Of a stretch of 64,000 bases of DNA, positions 1-13,037 are shown in pieces. The notes under the pieces are model-generated. The model was not told the DNA's origin. It searched no databases and saw only the letters and a list, made by a program, of their open reading frames with translations. Numbering within the stretch: position 1 is the stretch's first letter; each line of letters starts with the position of its first letter. This DNA is from Pseudomonas putida (lineage in GTDB: Bacteria; Pseudomonadota; Gammaproteobacteria; Pseudomonadales; Pseudomonadaceae), in contig CP163498.1 in the NCBI GenBank assembly GCA_041071465.1, forward strand, positions 4,048,001 through 4,112,000. Reading direction: 5' to 3'. The translations under genes were made by a program, and so were the position numbers.

Positions 1-442
1 ACTGCGCCAGGCCGACCTGGTGCCGTTCACCCGCCTGAGCGGGCAGTTGGCGGCAGTGATGCCGGCGCATGTCATCTACCCGCAGGTCGATAACCAGCCA
101 GCTGGCTTCTCGCGGCGTTGGCTGCAGGACATCCTGCGTGGTGAGCTGGGCTTTGACGGGGTGATTTTCAGCGATGATCTGTCGATGGCCGGTGCGCATG
201 TGGTGGGGGACGCGGCCAGTCGTATCGAGGCGGCGTTAAGCGCCGGCTGTGACATGGGCCTGGTATGCAATGACCGGGCGGCGGCAGAGCTGGCGCTGAG
301 TGCGGCACAGCGCATGAAGGTCAAGCCGTCGCCGCGGATTGCGCGCATGCGCGGGCAAGGGTTTGCGCGGACCGATTACCGTCAGCAGCCGCGCTGGCTG
401 GAGGCATTGGGTGCGCTGAAGGACGCTCAGCTGGTCGATTGA
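1..442 (+). CDS. nagZ: Beta-N-acetylglucosaminidase NagZ, C-terminal part (5' end outside window)
   Basis: This is the last ~146 codons of a glycoside hydrolase family 3 enzyme. The frame is open from base 2, so the gene starts upstream of the window. The pieces [28 protein letters not shown] and [14 protein letters not shown] are typical of Pseudomonas NagZ; the SDDLSM segment contains the catalytic Asp of the family. NagZ removes GlcNAc from anhydro-muropeptides in the cytoplasm during peptidoglycan recycling and so indirectly feeds AmpR/beta-lactamase signalling (family knowledge). A REP-like hairpin follows the stop codon within about 10 bases. The identification is firm; only the missing 5' end limits it. 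Confidence 0.93.
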   Translation, partial: LRQADLVPFTRLSGQLAAVMPAHVIYPQVDNQPAGFSRRWLQDILRGELGFDGVIFSDDLSMAGAHVVGDAASRIEAALSAGCDMGLVCNDRAAAELALSAAQRMKVKPSPRIARMRGQGFARTDYRQQPRWLEALGALKDAQLVD

Positions 443-449
443 TCGCGCT

Positions 450-481
450 GGCCTCTTCGCGGGCACGCTCGCGAAGAGGCC
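450..481. repeat. REP-like palindrome, may act as terminator for nagZ
   Basis: A perfect 12-bp inverted repeat (GGCCTCTTCGCG / CGCGAAGAGGCC) surrounds an 8-base loop. The sequence matches the P. putida REP family core (CTTCGCGGG...). It lies between the convergent nagZ and SNF2 helicase genes, where it could stop transcription from both sides, though it lacks a T-run. Confidence 0.75.
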
Positions 482-506
482 GGTACAGGCAGCAGAAGGT
501 GCGGCC

Positions 507-3823
<3,317 letters not shown>

Positions 3824-3824
3824 A

Positions 3825-4397
3825 TCACTGCTCCATCATCTCCGGGTCCATCACCGGCATTTTCGGCGTGCCCGGCGGTGTCACCTTCAGCAGCACCGCC
3901 AGGTGCCCACCGTCGAGGAAGGTCAGCTGGCCGCCCTTGACGTTGCTGTTGCTCTGCTTGAACTGCTCGCTTTGCAGTACGTTGCCGTTGCTGTCCAGCT
4001 GGTTGACCCAGAAGTTGGCCTCGACCGCGATGAAGCGGCCTTCAGCGACGCTGAGGTTGCCCTCGATAGGGAAGTGGCCGAACCGCTCGGCGCCTTCGCC
4101 CAGCGCGATGCGGCTGGGCTCGCTGCCTACTTGCTGTTGCCAGGCCTTGTGCAGCAGCACGGTGTAGTCGGCGGTGGCTTCCAGGCGGGTGGCTTCGTCT
4201 TCCAGCGCCAGGCGGCGTTCGGCGTCTTTTGCCAGGCGCGGGGCGCCGGCGCTCCAGTCTTCGGGGGCGAACGGGCTGGTGAAGGCGGGCACGCTGTTCT
4301 GCCGCACCAGAATCATTTCTACCTGATACAGGCCTTCGGCGAAGGCAGCTGGGGCGAACAGCGCCAGCAGCAAGGTCAGGCAACGGATGGCACGCAT
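3825..4397 (-). CDS. CsiV-family periplasmic protein
   Basis: A 190-residue protein with an N-terminal signal peptide (charged start, then LTLLLALFAPAAFA, cleavage likely after AFA). The mature part begins with the YQVEMILVRQ segment that marks the CsiV family, which P. aeruginosa also has next to mfd. No catalytic motif is visible. In Shewanella, CsiV binds peptidoglycan and supports a bifunctional dehydrogenase; whether that holds here is unknown. It sits between mfd upstream (9-base gap) and the SNF2 helicase downstream (1-base gap), so a three-gene operon is likely. Confidence 0.75.
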   Translation of the reverse strand: MRAIRCLTLLLALFAPAAFAEGLYQVEMILVRQNSVPAFTSPFAPEDWSAGAPRLAKDAERRLALEDEATRLEATADYTVLLHKAWQQQVGSEPSRIALGEGAERFGHFPIEGNLSVAEGRFIAVEANFWVNQLDSNGNVLQSEQFKQSNSNVKGGQLTFLDGGHLAVLLKVTPPGTPKMPVMDPEMMEQ

Positions 4398-4406
4398 GGG
4401 TCTTCC

Positions 4407-7400
4407 TTAGGCAGGCTGTGGGGTCAGGCGCTCGAACAGCGCCTCCAGGGTATTGAAGCGTTCGTCGGGGCGTTCCATCGGCACCAGGAAACGGAACTGG
4501 GTAGCACCTTCGAACTTGTATCGTTTGGGCTGGCCCTGGATCAGCTTGATCAGGGTCAGCGGGTCGACCGGGGTTTCGGCTTCGAACTCGAGCTTGCCGC
4601 CGTTGGGGCCGGCATCGACTTTCTTGATGCCGAGCTTTTCCGCGTGCAGCTTGAGCGAGGTCAGGCGCATCAGGTTCTTGGTTGGCTCGGGCAGCAAGCC
4701 GAAGCGGTCGATCATCTCGACCTGCAGGTCCTTGAGGCCTTCCTCGTCGGCCGCCGAGGCGATGCGTTTGTACAGGATCAGCCGCGCATGCACGTCGGGC
4801 AGGTAGTCCTCGGGGATCAGCGCCGGCAAGCGCAGGTTGATCTCCGGGCCGCCGCCCAGTGGTTGTTCAAGGTTTGGCTGGGTGCCTTTACGGATTGCCT
4901 TGACCGCGCGCTCGAGCATTTCCATGTACAGGGTGAAGCCCACGGCCTGGATCTGCCCGCTCTGGCCTTCGCCCAGCAGCTCGCCGGCACCGCGGATTTC
5001 CAGGTCGTTGGTGGCCAGCACAAAGCCCGCGCCCAGGTCCTGGGTGTTGGCGATGGCTTCCAGGCGCTTTTCGGCGTCGGCACTGACCTTCTGCCGGGTC
5101 GGCGTGAGCAGGTAGGCGTAGGCCTGGTGGTGGCTACGGCCAACTCGGCCGCGCAGCTGGTGCAACTGGGCCAGGCCGAACTTGTCGGCACGTTCGATGA
5201 CGATGGTGTTGGCGCTTGGCACGTCGATGCCGGTTTCGATGATGGTCGAGGCTACCAGCACGTTGAAGCGCTTGTGGTAGAAGTCGCTCATCACCTGTTC
5301 CAGCTCGCGTTCGCGCATTTGCCCATGGCCAATGCCGATGCGTGCCTCGGGCACCAGCTCGGCGAGGTCGGCGGCGCATTTTTCGATGGTTTTCACATCG
5401 TTGTGCAGGTAGTAAACCTGGCCGCCGCGCAGCAACTCACGCAGCAGCGCTTCCTTCACCGTGCTCTTGTTCTGCTCCATGACGAAGGTGCGCACGGACA
5501 GGCGGCGCGCCGGCGGCGTGGCGATGATGGACAGGTCGCGCATGCCCGCCACAGCCATGTTCAGCGTGCGCGGAATCGGCGTGGCGGTCAGGGTGAGAAT
5601 GTCGACCTCGCTGCGCAGGGCCTTGAGCTGTTCCTTCTGGCGCACGCCAAAGCGGTGTTCTTCGTCGATGATGGCCAGGCCCAGGTCCTTGAAGCGCACA
5701 TCGTCCTGCAGCAGCTTGTGGGTGCCGATGAGAATGTCGATCTTGCCTTCGGCAAGGTCGGCGGCAGCGGCGGCCACTTCCTTGGCCGACTTGAAGCGGC
5801 TCATCACCTCCACCGTCACCGGCCAGTCGGCGAAGCGGTCGCGGAAGCTGTTGTAGTGCTGCTGGGCCAAAAGGGTGGTGGGCACCAGTACGGCCACCTG
5901 GCGGCCGCTGTGCACGGCGATGAATGCCGCGCGCATGGCCACTTCGGTCTTGCCGAAGCCCACATCGCCGCAGACCAGGCGGTCCATCGGCTTGGGCGCC
6001 AGCATGTCGGCACGCACGGCTTCGATGGCGGCCTGTTGGTCCGGGGTTTCCTCGAACGGGAAGCCAGCGCTGAAGGTGGCGTAGTCGGCTGACGGGTCGG
6101 CAAATGCATAGCCCTTGCGTGCGGCGCGACGGGCATAGATGTCGAGCAGCTCGGCGGCCACGTCGCGCACCTGTTCGGCGGCTTTTCGCTTGGCTTTCTG
6201 CCAGGCCTCCGAGCCCAGCCGGTGCAGCGGTGCCAACGCATCGTCGCTGCCGGTGTAGCGGGCGATCAGGTGCAGGTTGGCCACTGGCACGTACAGCTTG
6301 GCGTTCTCGGCGTATTCCAAGGTGAGAAATTCGGCGGCCTGGCCGTCGATTTCCAGCGTGGCCAGGCCCAGGTAGCGACCAACGCCATGGTCGATGTGCA
6401 CCACCGGTGCGCCTTCGCGCAGCTCGGTGAGGTTCTTGATGACTGCATCGTTGGCGGTTTCGCCACGTTTGTCACGGCGCCGGCGTTGCATCACCCGCTG
6501 GCCGAACAGCGGGCTTTCGGCGACCAGGGCCAGGCCTGGGTCGTCCAGCAGCAGGCCGTCGTCCAGCGGCGCGATGGTGATTGCCAGGCGCTCGCTGCCG
6601 GTAACGAAGTCGTCCCAGCCGTCGACGGTATGCGGGCGCAGCTTCAGCCGCTCGAGCAGCTCCAGCAGCACTTCACGGCGCCCCGCCGATTCGGCGGTGA
6701 ACAGCACGCGGCCGGGGAACTGGTCGAGGAAGTTGGCCAGCTCGGCCAGCGGCTGGTTGGCCTTGGCTTCGATGGCCAGGTTGGGTAGCGCGCGTGCCGG
6801 AAAGCGTTCGCGACCCACACCTGGGTCGAGGTCTTCGCTGCTGACCACCACCCGAGGCCATTGTTTGAGCTGGGCGAAGCAGTCCTCCACCGGCAGGAAC
6901 AGTTCGGCCGGTGGCAGCAGCGGCCGGCTGAGGTCGCCACGGCGGTCTTCATAGCGCCCACGCACGTCGTTCCAGAAGTGTTCGGCGGCCTGTTCCACGC
7001 CAGGCAGCGAGAACACCTGGGTGTCGGCCGGCAGGTAGTCGAACAGGGTCGAAGTTTCTTCGAAGAACAGCGGCAGGTAGTACTCGATGCCAGCGGGAAT
7101 AATGCCGCTGGCCAGGTCCTGGAAGATCGCGCTGCGGCGGAAATCGACATCGAAGCGCTCGCGAAAGCGTGCCTTGAAGCGGGTCACTTCCTCTTTCTGC
7201 ATCGGGAATTCACGCGCCGGCAGCAGGCGTACCGAATCCACCTTGTCGATCGAGCGTTGGGTCTCGGGGTCGAAGGTGCGCAGCGTCTCGATCTCGTCAT
7301 CGAACAGGTCGATGCGGTAGGGCAGCTTGCTGCCCATCGGGAACAGGTCGATCAGCGCGCCGCGCACGGCGAACTCGCCATGCTCGTAGACGGTGTCGAC

Positions 7401-7855
7401 GCAGCGATAGCCGCTGGCCTCCAGGCGCGTGCGCATCTGTTCCACATCGATGGTCTGGCCCACATCCAGCACCAGGCTGCTGCCCAGCAGGAAGCGCGTG
7501 GGTGCCAGGCGGTGCAGGGCGGTGGTGATCGGCACCACGAGGATGCCGTGGCTCAGTTCCGGCAGGCGGTACAGGCTGGCGATGCGCTGGGAAATGATGT
7601 CCTGGTGCGGCGAGAACAGGTCGTAGGGCAGGGTTTCCCAATCGGGGAACGGCAGCACCGGCAGGTCCGGGGCGAAGAAGCGCAGCTCCTGCTCCAGACG
7701 GTCGGCGGCCTGGCTGTCGGCTGTCAGCAGCAGGGTGAAGCGGCCAGCGCTGGTGGCGGCCTCGGCGATGGCAAGGCTGAGGGCGGCACCGGGCAGGTTG
7801 CCCAGGTTTGTTTGCCGGCCGTGGCCGACATGTGCGGAAGGCGCAGAACTGACAC
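4407..7855 (-). CDS. mfd: Transcription-repair coupling factor Mfd (single-base frameshift near the N-terminus)
   Basis: A ~1149-residue protein, matching the usual Mfd length. In order: UvrB-homology module with PFPDWETLPYD; RNA polymerase-interacting domain (HIDHGVGRYLGL, EYAENAKLYVPV); superfamily 2 translocase with Walker A GDVGFGKTE near residue 630, DEEH near 731, LTATPIPRTLNMA and QLRGRVGRS; C-terminal regulatory domain. It removes RNA polymerase stalled at lesions and recruits UvrA. The N-terminus is out of frame: MSVLRLPHMSATAGKQTW from a GTG at 7853-7855 (or the ATG at 7829-7831) runs into the wrong frame at the CCC run 7801-7803. One more base gives TWGNLPGAAL, the normal Mfd sequence. 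The open frame extending to 7970 has an unrelated N-terminus and should not be used as the start. Confidence 0.95.
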
Positions 7856-7969
7856 GGGAGATTGCACTCCAAGCGTTGCGGCAAAGAGACCGATTGTACC
7901 GGTGACGGTGCCGGCTGTCAGGCTCGAAAGGGCGTGAACGCTGGCTTGCGTCACTGCGACAGGCGCTCA

Positions 7970-7998
7970 TTGCCGGTTCTGCGTTGGGGCGTCATAAT
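7970..7998 (+). promoter_or_regulatory. Predicted sigma70 promoter of the GAPDH gene
   Basis: TTGCCG at 7970-7975 and CATAAT at 7993-7998 are 17 bases apart, close to the sigma70 consensus. The site lies in the mfd/gap divergent region, 40 bases upstream of the gap start codon. Predicted by eye only. Confidence 0.5.
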
Positions 7999-8037
7999 GT
8001 AGCCCCTTTTTTCTGTCCCTACATGTGGAAGGTTCCC

Positions 8038-9486
8038 GTGACTCAGAAGCCCGACCAGTGTCTTGGTGAGTGGATTGATCGTGAAGCTCTGGCTGAAGCG
8101 ATGATCCCGCTTATCGGTCAGCTCTACCGCAACAACAACGTGGTGAGCTCGATTTATGGCCGTAGCCTGATCAACCGTTCGGTTATCTCGATCCTCAAGG
8201 CGCACCGCTTTGCGCGTCATCGTCAAACCGACGAAACCGAACTGTCCGTCCACGAGACATTCCCCCTGCTCAAAGCCATGAGCGAGCTGAAACTGGGCGC
8301 CGCTTCGGTCGACCTGGGCAAGCTGGCCAACAAGTTCAAGCAGGAAGGCAATGGCCGCACTGCCGAGCAGTTCGTCCGTGAAGAGCTGGCCGACGTGGTT
8401 GGCCAGCAGAACGCTTCGGCGCGCAAAGGCACCGACGTCGTGCTGTACGGCTTCGGCCGCATCGGCCGCCTGCTGGCGCGCATCCTGATCGAGAAGACCG
8501 GTGGCGGCGACGGCCTGCGCCTGCGTGCCATCGTCGTGCGCAAAGGCGCCGAGAACGACCTGGTCAAGCGTGCCAGCCTGCTGCGCCGTGACTCGGTGCA
8601 CGGCCCGTTCGATGGCACCATCACCATCGATGAAGCCAACAACACCATCACCGCCAACGGCAACCTGATCCAGGTTATCTACGCCAAGAGCCCGAGCGAA
8701 GTCGACTACACCCAGTACGGCATCGACAACGCGCTGATCGTCGACAACACCGGCGTATGGCGTGATGCCGACGGCCTGGGCCAGCACCTGGCCTGCCCGG
8801 GCGCTGCCCGCGTGATCCTCACCGCACCTGGCAAGGGCGCGCTGAAGAACATCGTGCATGGCATCAACCACGGTGACATCGCTGCCGATGACAAGATCAT
8901 CTCGGCTGCTTCGTGCACCACCAACGCCATCGTGCCGGTGCTCAAGGCCATCAACGACCAGTACGGCATCGTCAACGGCCACGTCGAAACCGTTCACTCG
9001 TTCACCAACGACCAGAACCTGATCGACAACTTCCACAAGGGCAGCCGCCGTGGCCGTGCCGCGCCGCTGAACATGGTCATCACCGAAACCGGCGCCGCCA
9101 CCGCTGCTGCCAAGGCTCTGCCAGTGCTGAAGGGCAAGCTGACCGGCAATGCCATTCGCGTACCGACGCCGAACGTTTCGATGGCCATCCTGAACCTGAA
9201 CCTGGAAAAGGCCACGACTCGCGACGAGATCAACGAGTACCTGCGCCAGACCGCCATGCACTCGGAACTGCACAAGCAGATCGACTACGTGGCCTCGCAG
9301 GAAGTGGTTTCGACCGACTTCGTGGGCTCGCGCCACGCCGGTGTGGTTGACGCAGAGGCGACCATCGCCAACGACAACCGCGTTGTCCTGTACGTTTGGT
9401 ACGACAACGAATTCGGTTACAGCTGCCAGGTGGTTCGTGTGATGGAAGACATGGCCGGTGTGAACCCGCCAGCGTTTCCACGCTGA
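8038..9486 (+). CDS. gap: Glyceraldehyde-3-phosphate dehydrogenase, long form
   Basis: A 482-residue GAPDH with an extra ~125-residue N-terminal extension (IGQLYRNNNVVSSIYGRSL...) before the Rossmann fold (DVVLYGFGRIGR). The catalytic Cys293 sits in SAASCTTNAIVPVL, and the substrate-binding ETGAATAAAKALP and the C-terminal WYDNEFGYSCQV are intact. The GTG at 8038 is chosen because GGAAGG lies 5 bases upstream; an in-frame ATG at 8023 would add MWKVP. It catalyses the reversible oxidation of glyceraldehyde-3-phosphate. This long form occurs in pseudomonads beside mfd, apart from the Entner-Doudoroff-linked copy, and probably serves gluconeogenesis (inference). A strong terminator follows. Confidence 0.93.
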   Translation: MTQKPDQCLGEWIDREALAEAMIPLIGQLYRNNNVVSSIYGRSLINRSVISILKAHRFARHRQTDETELSVHETFPLLKAMSELKLGAASVDLGKLANKFKQEGNGRTAEQFVREELADVVGQQNASARKGTDVVLYGFGRIGRLLARILIEKTGGGDGLRLRAIVVRKGAENDLVKRASLLRRDSVHGPFDGTITIDEANNTITANGNLIQVIYAKSPSEVDYTQYGIDNALIVDNTGVWRDADGLGQHLACPGAARVILTAPGKGALKNIVHGINHGDIAADDKIISAASCTTNAIVPVLKAINDQYGIVNGHVETVHSFTNDQNLIDNFHKGSRRGRAAPLNMVITETGAATAAAKALPVLKGKLTGNAIRVPTPNVSMAILNLNLEKATTRDEINEYLRQTAMHSELHKQIDYVASQEVVSTDFVGSRHAGVVDAEATIANDNRVVLYVWYDNEFGYSCQVVRVMEDMAGVNPPAFPR

Positions 9487-9504
9487 TTCGCTTGTAAGGC
9501 AATG

Positions 9505-9538
9505 AAAAAACGGGAACCTTCGGGTTCCCGTTTTTTTT
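9505..9538 (+). terminator. Rho-independent terminator of gap
   Basis: A perfect stem CGGGAACC/GGTTCCCG with loop TTCG, preceded by an A-run and followed by eight T residues. It is a textbook intrinsic terminator, and the A-run could let it work on the opposite strand as well. Confidence 0.95.
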
Positions 9539-9643
9539 GCCTGGAGTAAGTTGTGTGGCGCCTGTGAGATCGGGCGCCGCCCGCGCGGCGCTCGATATGT
9601 GCCACACCACAAAACTCAAGCCAAGCACCCAGGAACCGAATTT

Positions 9644-10660
9644 TTGCGCACAGCCTTACTGTTCATCTTCCTGCTGGTCACCGCCTGCAACCAAGGCCCC
9701 ACCCTGGAGCGCCTGGGCGGCCCGACCATGGGCAGCAGCTACAGCATCCAATACGTCCGCGAGCCCGGCGGCCCGGCGCCGGCCCAGGTGCAGGCAGCGG
9801 TCGAAGCCATCCTGAGCGACATCGACCAGCACTATTCGACCTATCGCGGTGACTCCGTCGTCAGCCTTTTCAACCAGTTACCGGCCAATCAGTGCCTGGC
9901 CCTGCCGCCCGACATGCTCGAACTGGTAGCCCTTGGCCAGCAGCTGGCCGAGCAGAGCGAAGGCGCCTTCGACCTCACCGTCGAGCCGCTACTCGACCTG
10001 TGGGGCTTTGGCCCCCAGGCCCGCCACGAGCAGGTGCCCGACCCGCAAACCCTGGCCCAGGTACGCCTGCGCGTGGGTTACCAGCACCTGCACGTCAAAG
10101 GCCAGTCTCTGTGCAAGGATGCCCCGGTACAGCTCGACTTCAACAGCATCGCCGCCGGCCACGCTGTCGACCTGATCGCCGCACGCCTTCAGGCCATGGG
10201 CGTGGCCAGCTTCGTCGCCGAGGCTACCGGCGAATTGAAGGCGGTCGGCCGCAAGCCCGATGGCAGCCCCTGGCGCATTGCCCTGGAGCTGCCCCGCGAA
10301 GACCGCCAGATCGCCCGCCAGATCATCCCGGTCAATGGCCTTTCAGTATCGACCTCGGGTGACTATCGGCACTATTTCGAGCAGAATGGCCGGCGCTATT
10401 CGCACACCTTCGATGCCCGCCTGGGGCGCCCGGTCGAGCATGACCTGGCGGCCGTTACAGTGCTGAGCGCCTCGGCGCTGCAGGCCGACGGCTATTCGAC
10501 GCTGCTGTTGATCCTTGGCCCTGAGCGTGGCTGGGATTTTGCCGTGGCGCATGGCTTGGCCGCGGTATTGGTGACTCGAGCCGAGGGTGGCTTCGTCTCC
10601 CGAGCTACGCCCGCGTTCGAACGGGCGGTGAAAGGCGAGCGAAAGCACAAGCAGGGATGA
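9644..10660 (+). CDS. apbE: FAD:protein FMN transferase ApbE (lipoprotein)
   Basis: A ~338-residue ApbE. The start is a TTG at 9644 with AGGA about 9 bases upstream; it gives a short signal sequence MRTALLFIFLLVTAC with a lipobox ending at Cys15, as expected for the periplasmic, lipid-anchored enzyme. Family motifs are present: GGPTMGSSYSIQY, the GxxSxxSLFN-like region, LDFNSIAAGHAVDLI (Mg/FAD site) and SVSTSGDYRHYF. ApbE transfers FMN from FAD to Thr/Ser of target proteins such as NqrB, NqrC and RnfG. In P. aeruginosa this position holds the nqr operon followed by apbE (remembered gene order); no nqr gene is present here. Confidence 0.9.
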   Translation: MRTALLFIFLLVTACNQGPTLERLGGPTMGSSYSIQYVREPGGPAPAQVQAAVEAILSDIDQHYSTYRGDSVVSLFNQLPANQCLALPPDMLELVALGQQLAEQSEGAFDLTVEPLLDLWGFGPQARHEQVPDPQTLAQVRLRVGYQHLHVKGQSLCKDAPVQLDFNSIAAGHAVDLIAARLQAMGVASFVAEATGELKAVGRKPDGSPWRIALELPREDRQIARQIIPVNGLSVSTSGDYRHYFEQNGRRYSHTFDARLGRPVEHDLAAVTVLSASALQADGYSTLLLILGPERGWDFAVAHGLAAVLVTRAEGGFVSRATPAFERAVKGERKHKQG

Positions 10661-10846
10661 TTGCCGCCAGGGAATGGGTGAACCATATGTAGTGCGGGCG
10701 AAATTGGCCTACGACGCGACCAAGGGTTAATGTGCGCGGCGTTCACGCTTGATTAGACTGCACCCGAATTTTCTCATGACGCCCCGGCGGCATGATCGCG
10801 CCCCGCGAGCGACCGTGGCTTGCGGGCCAGTTCTGAAGGAGTACGC

Positions 10847-12241
10847 ATGGCTGTCTACAACTACGACGTAGTGGTGCTGGGTTCCGGCCCGGCCGGTGAA
10901 GGCGCGGCAATGAACGCCGCCAAAGCAGGGCGCAAGGTGGCAATGGTCGATGACCGTCGCCAGGTCGGTGGCAACTGCACGCACCTGGGTACCATCCCGT
11001 CCAAGGCACTGCGTCACTCGGTGCGGCAGATCATGCAGTTCAACACCAACCCGATGTTCCGTGCTATCGGCGAGCCGCGCTGGTTCTCGTTCCCGGACGT
11101 GCTGAAAAGCGCCGAAAAGGTGATTTCCAAGCAAGTTGCATCGCGCACCGGCTACTACGCCCGTAACCGCGTCGACGTGTTCTTCGGCACCGGCAGCTTC
11201 GCCGACGAGCAAACCGTGGAAGTGGTGTGCCCGAACGGTGTGGTCGAGAAACTCAACGCCAAGCACATCATCATTGCCACCGGCTCGCGCCCCTACCGCC
11301 CGGCCGACATCGACTTCCACCACCCGCGCGTTTACGACAGCGACACCATCCTCAGCCTCAGCCACACCCCACGCAAGTTGATCGTTTACGGTGCCGGTGT
11401 GATCGGTTGTGAATACGCGTCGATCTTCAGTGGCCTGGGTGTATTGGTGGAATTGGTCGACAACCGTGGCCAGCTGCTGAGCTTCCTCGATTCGGAAATT
11501 TCCCAGGCGCTGAGCTACCACTTCAGCAACAACAACATCACCGTGCGCCACAACGAAGAGTACGAGCGCGTCGAAGGCCTGGACAACGGGGTGATCCTGC
11601 ACCTGAAGTCGGGCAAGAAGATCAAGGCCGACGCCTTGCTGTGGTGCAACGGTCGTACCGGCAACACCGACAAGCTGGGCTTGGAAAACATCGGCATCAA
11701 GGTCAACAGCCGCGGCCAGATCGAGGTCGACGAGGCCTACCGAACCACCGTGCCGAACATCTACGGTGCCGGTGACGTGATTGGCTGGCCAAGCCTGGCC
11801 AGTGCCGCCCATGACCAGGGCCGCTCGGCCGCTGGCAGCATCGTCGACAATGGCAGCTGGCGCTTCGTCAACGACGTGCCGACCGGTATCTATACCATTC
11901 CGGAAATCAGCTCGATCGGCAAGAACGAGCAAGAGCTGACCCAGGCCAAGGTGCCATACGAAGTGGGCAAGGCGTTCTTCAAAGGCATGGCGCGTGCGCA
12001 GATTGCCGGCGAACCGCAGGGCATGCTGAAGATCCTGTTCCACCGCGAAACCCTGGAAATCCTCGGCGTGCACTGCTTCGGCTACCAGGCCTCGGAAATT
12101 GTCCACATCGGCCAGGCGATCATGAACCAGCCGGGTGAGCACAACAACCTGAAGTACTTCGTCAACACCACCTTCAACTACCCGACCATGGCCGAAGCCT
12201 ATCGGGTAGCAGCCTACGACGGCCTGAACCGGCTTTTTTGA
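10847..12241 (+). CDS. sthA: Soluble pyridine nucleotide transhydrogenase SthA
   Basis: A 464-residue flavoprotein of the disulfide oxidoreductase superfamily, exactly the SthA length. FAD site [11 protein letters not shown] at the N-terminus, second dinucleotide site [14 protein letters not shown], and C-terminal [16 protein letters not shown]. In the [15 protein letters not shown] segment the second active-site cysteine of lipoamide-type enzymes is Thr, which is diagnostic of SthA (no redox disulfide). The ATG at 10847 follows GAAGGAG at good spacing. It equilibrates NADPH with NAD+ in the cytosol. A GC-rich hairpin follows the stop. Confidence 0.96.
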   Translation: MAVYNYDVVVLGSGPAGEGAAMNAAKAGRKVAMVDDRRQVGGNCTHLGTIPSKALRHSVRQIMQFNTNPMFRAIGEPRWFSFPDVLKSAEKVISKQVASRTGYYARNRVDVFFGTGSFADEQTVEVVCPNGVVEKLNAKHIIIATGSRPYRPADIDFHHPRVYDSDTILSLSHTPRKLIVYGAGVIGCEYASIFSGLGVLVELVDNRGQLLSFLDSEISQALSYHFSNNNITVRHNEEYERVEGLDNGVILHLKSGKKIKADALLWCNGRTGNTDKLGLENIGIKVNSRGQIEVDEAYRTTVPNIYGAGDVIGWPSLASAAHDQGRSAAGSIVDNGSWRFVNDVPTGIYTIPEISSIGKNEQELTQAKVPYEVGKAFFKGMARAQIAGEPQGMLKILFHRETLEILGVHCFGYQASEIVHIGQAIMNQPGEHNNLKYFVNTTFNYPTMAEAYRVAAYDGLNRLF

Positions 12242-12245
12242 GCGG

Positions 12246-12273
12246 CTCCGACCGGTGGCCTGAGCCGGTCGGA
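12246..12273. terminator. Possible terminator hairpin between sthA and glpQ-like gene
   Basis: Inverted repeat CTCCGACCGG / CCGGTCGGAG with an 8-base loop lies between two convergent genes. There is no T-run, so intrinsic termination is uncertain. Confidence 0.45.
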
Positions 12274-12289
12274 GAGACCGATTTCAACC

Positions 12290-13006
12290 CTACCCGAGGG
12301 TGGTCTTGGCCAAACCGGGAAAGTCTGTAATCAGGCTGTCCACACCAAAGTCAGCAAGCCGGCGCATCAGTGCCGGCTCGTTGACTGTCCATACCGACAC
12401 GTGCAAACCCTGGCCCTGTGCTTTGAGCAGGCGCTCGGGGGTGCACAGTGTCCAGTTCAATGCCAGCAGCTCGCAGCCATAGTTCTGTGCCACCTTCAGG
12501 GGGTCGAGCCAGGCGTATTCGGCCACCAGCCCGCGCTTCACGTCCGGCACCAGTTCCAGGGCAGCGCCCAGTACTTCACGTGAGCTGGAGGTGATGGTGA
12601 CCTTGTCCAGCAGGCCATACGCCTGGGCCAGTTCGCGAATCGCCAGCACGGTGGTGGCGGCACGGGTACGCGAGGCACTTTTTACTTCCAGCTGCCAGTG
12701 ATCGAACGGGCATTTTTCGAACAGTTCTTCCAGTTTCGGAATCGGGCAGGGTTGCACATGGCCCGGGCCGCCTTTGCGGGCATCGATCTTGATCAGGTCG
12801 GCGGCCGGGTGTTCGACCACTTTGCCGCGCCGCCCAGTGGTGCGCTTGAGGGTGGCGTCGTGGATGACCATTAGCTCGTTGTCGGCTGACAGGTGCAGGT
12901 CCAGCTCGCAGCGGGTCACGCCATGGGCCAGGCATTGCTGAAAGCTCTTCAGGGTATTCTCGGGCGCTTCGCCCTTGGCGCCGCGATGGCCGTAGATCAG
13001 GGTCAC
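12290..13006 (-). CDS. glpQ: Glycerophosphodiester phosphodiesterase
   Basis: A 238-residue cytoplasmic GDPD domain protein without a signal peptide (UgpQ-like). The catalytic HRGAKGEAPENTL, metal-binding CELDLHLSAD and MVIHDATLKRTT are intact, and the C-terminal half carries VSVWTVNEP and DSLITDFPG typical of the TIM-barrel end. It hydrolyses glycerophosphodiesters to glycerol-3-phosphate and an alcohol. It lies between sthA and a PilZ protein in the usual Pseudomonas order. The symbol is by family; ugpQ would be as good. Confidence 0.88.
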   Translation of the reverse strand: MTLIYGHRGAKGEAPENTLKSFQQCLAHGVTRCELDLHLSADNELMVIHDATLKRTTGRRGKVVEHPAADLIKIDARKGGPGHVQPCPIPKLEELFEKCPFDHWQLEVKSASRTRAATTVLAIRELAQAYGLLDKVTITSSSREVLGAALELVPDVKRGLVAEYAWLDPLKVAQNYGCELLALNWTLCTPERLLKAQGQGLHVSVWTVNEPALMRRLADFGVDSLITDFPGLAKTTLG

Positions 13007-13037
13007 GTTCGTTCCTTCAAATCAGAGAGAAATGGGC

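Noticed and set aside
3903..6092. 729-codon open frame on the plus strand opposite mfd
   Set aside because: A shadow of the GC-rich mfd gene; the translation is low-complexity (H/Q/G/V-rich) and has no domain.
7951..9612. 553-codon open frame opposite the GAPDH gene
   Set aside because: Antisense shadow of an unmistakable GAPDH; no recognisable protein features.
10727..12142. 471-codon open frame opposite sthA
   Set aside because: Antisense shadow; the sense frame is a full-length SthA.
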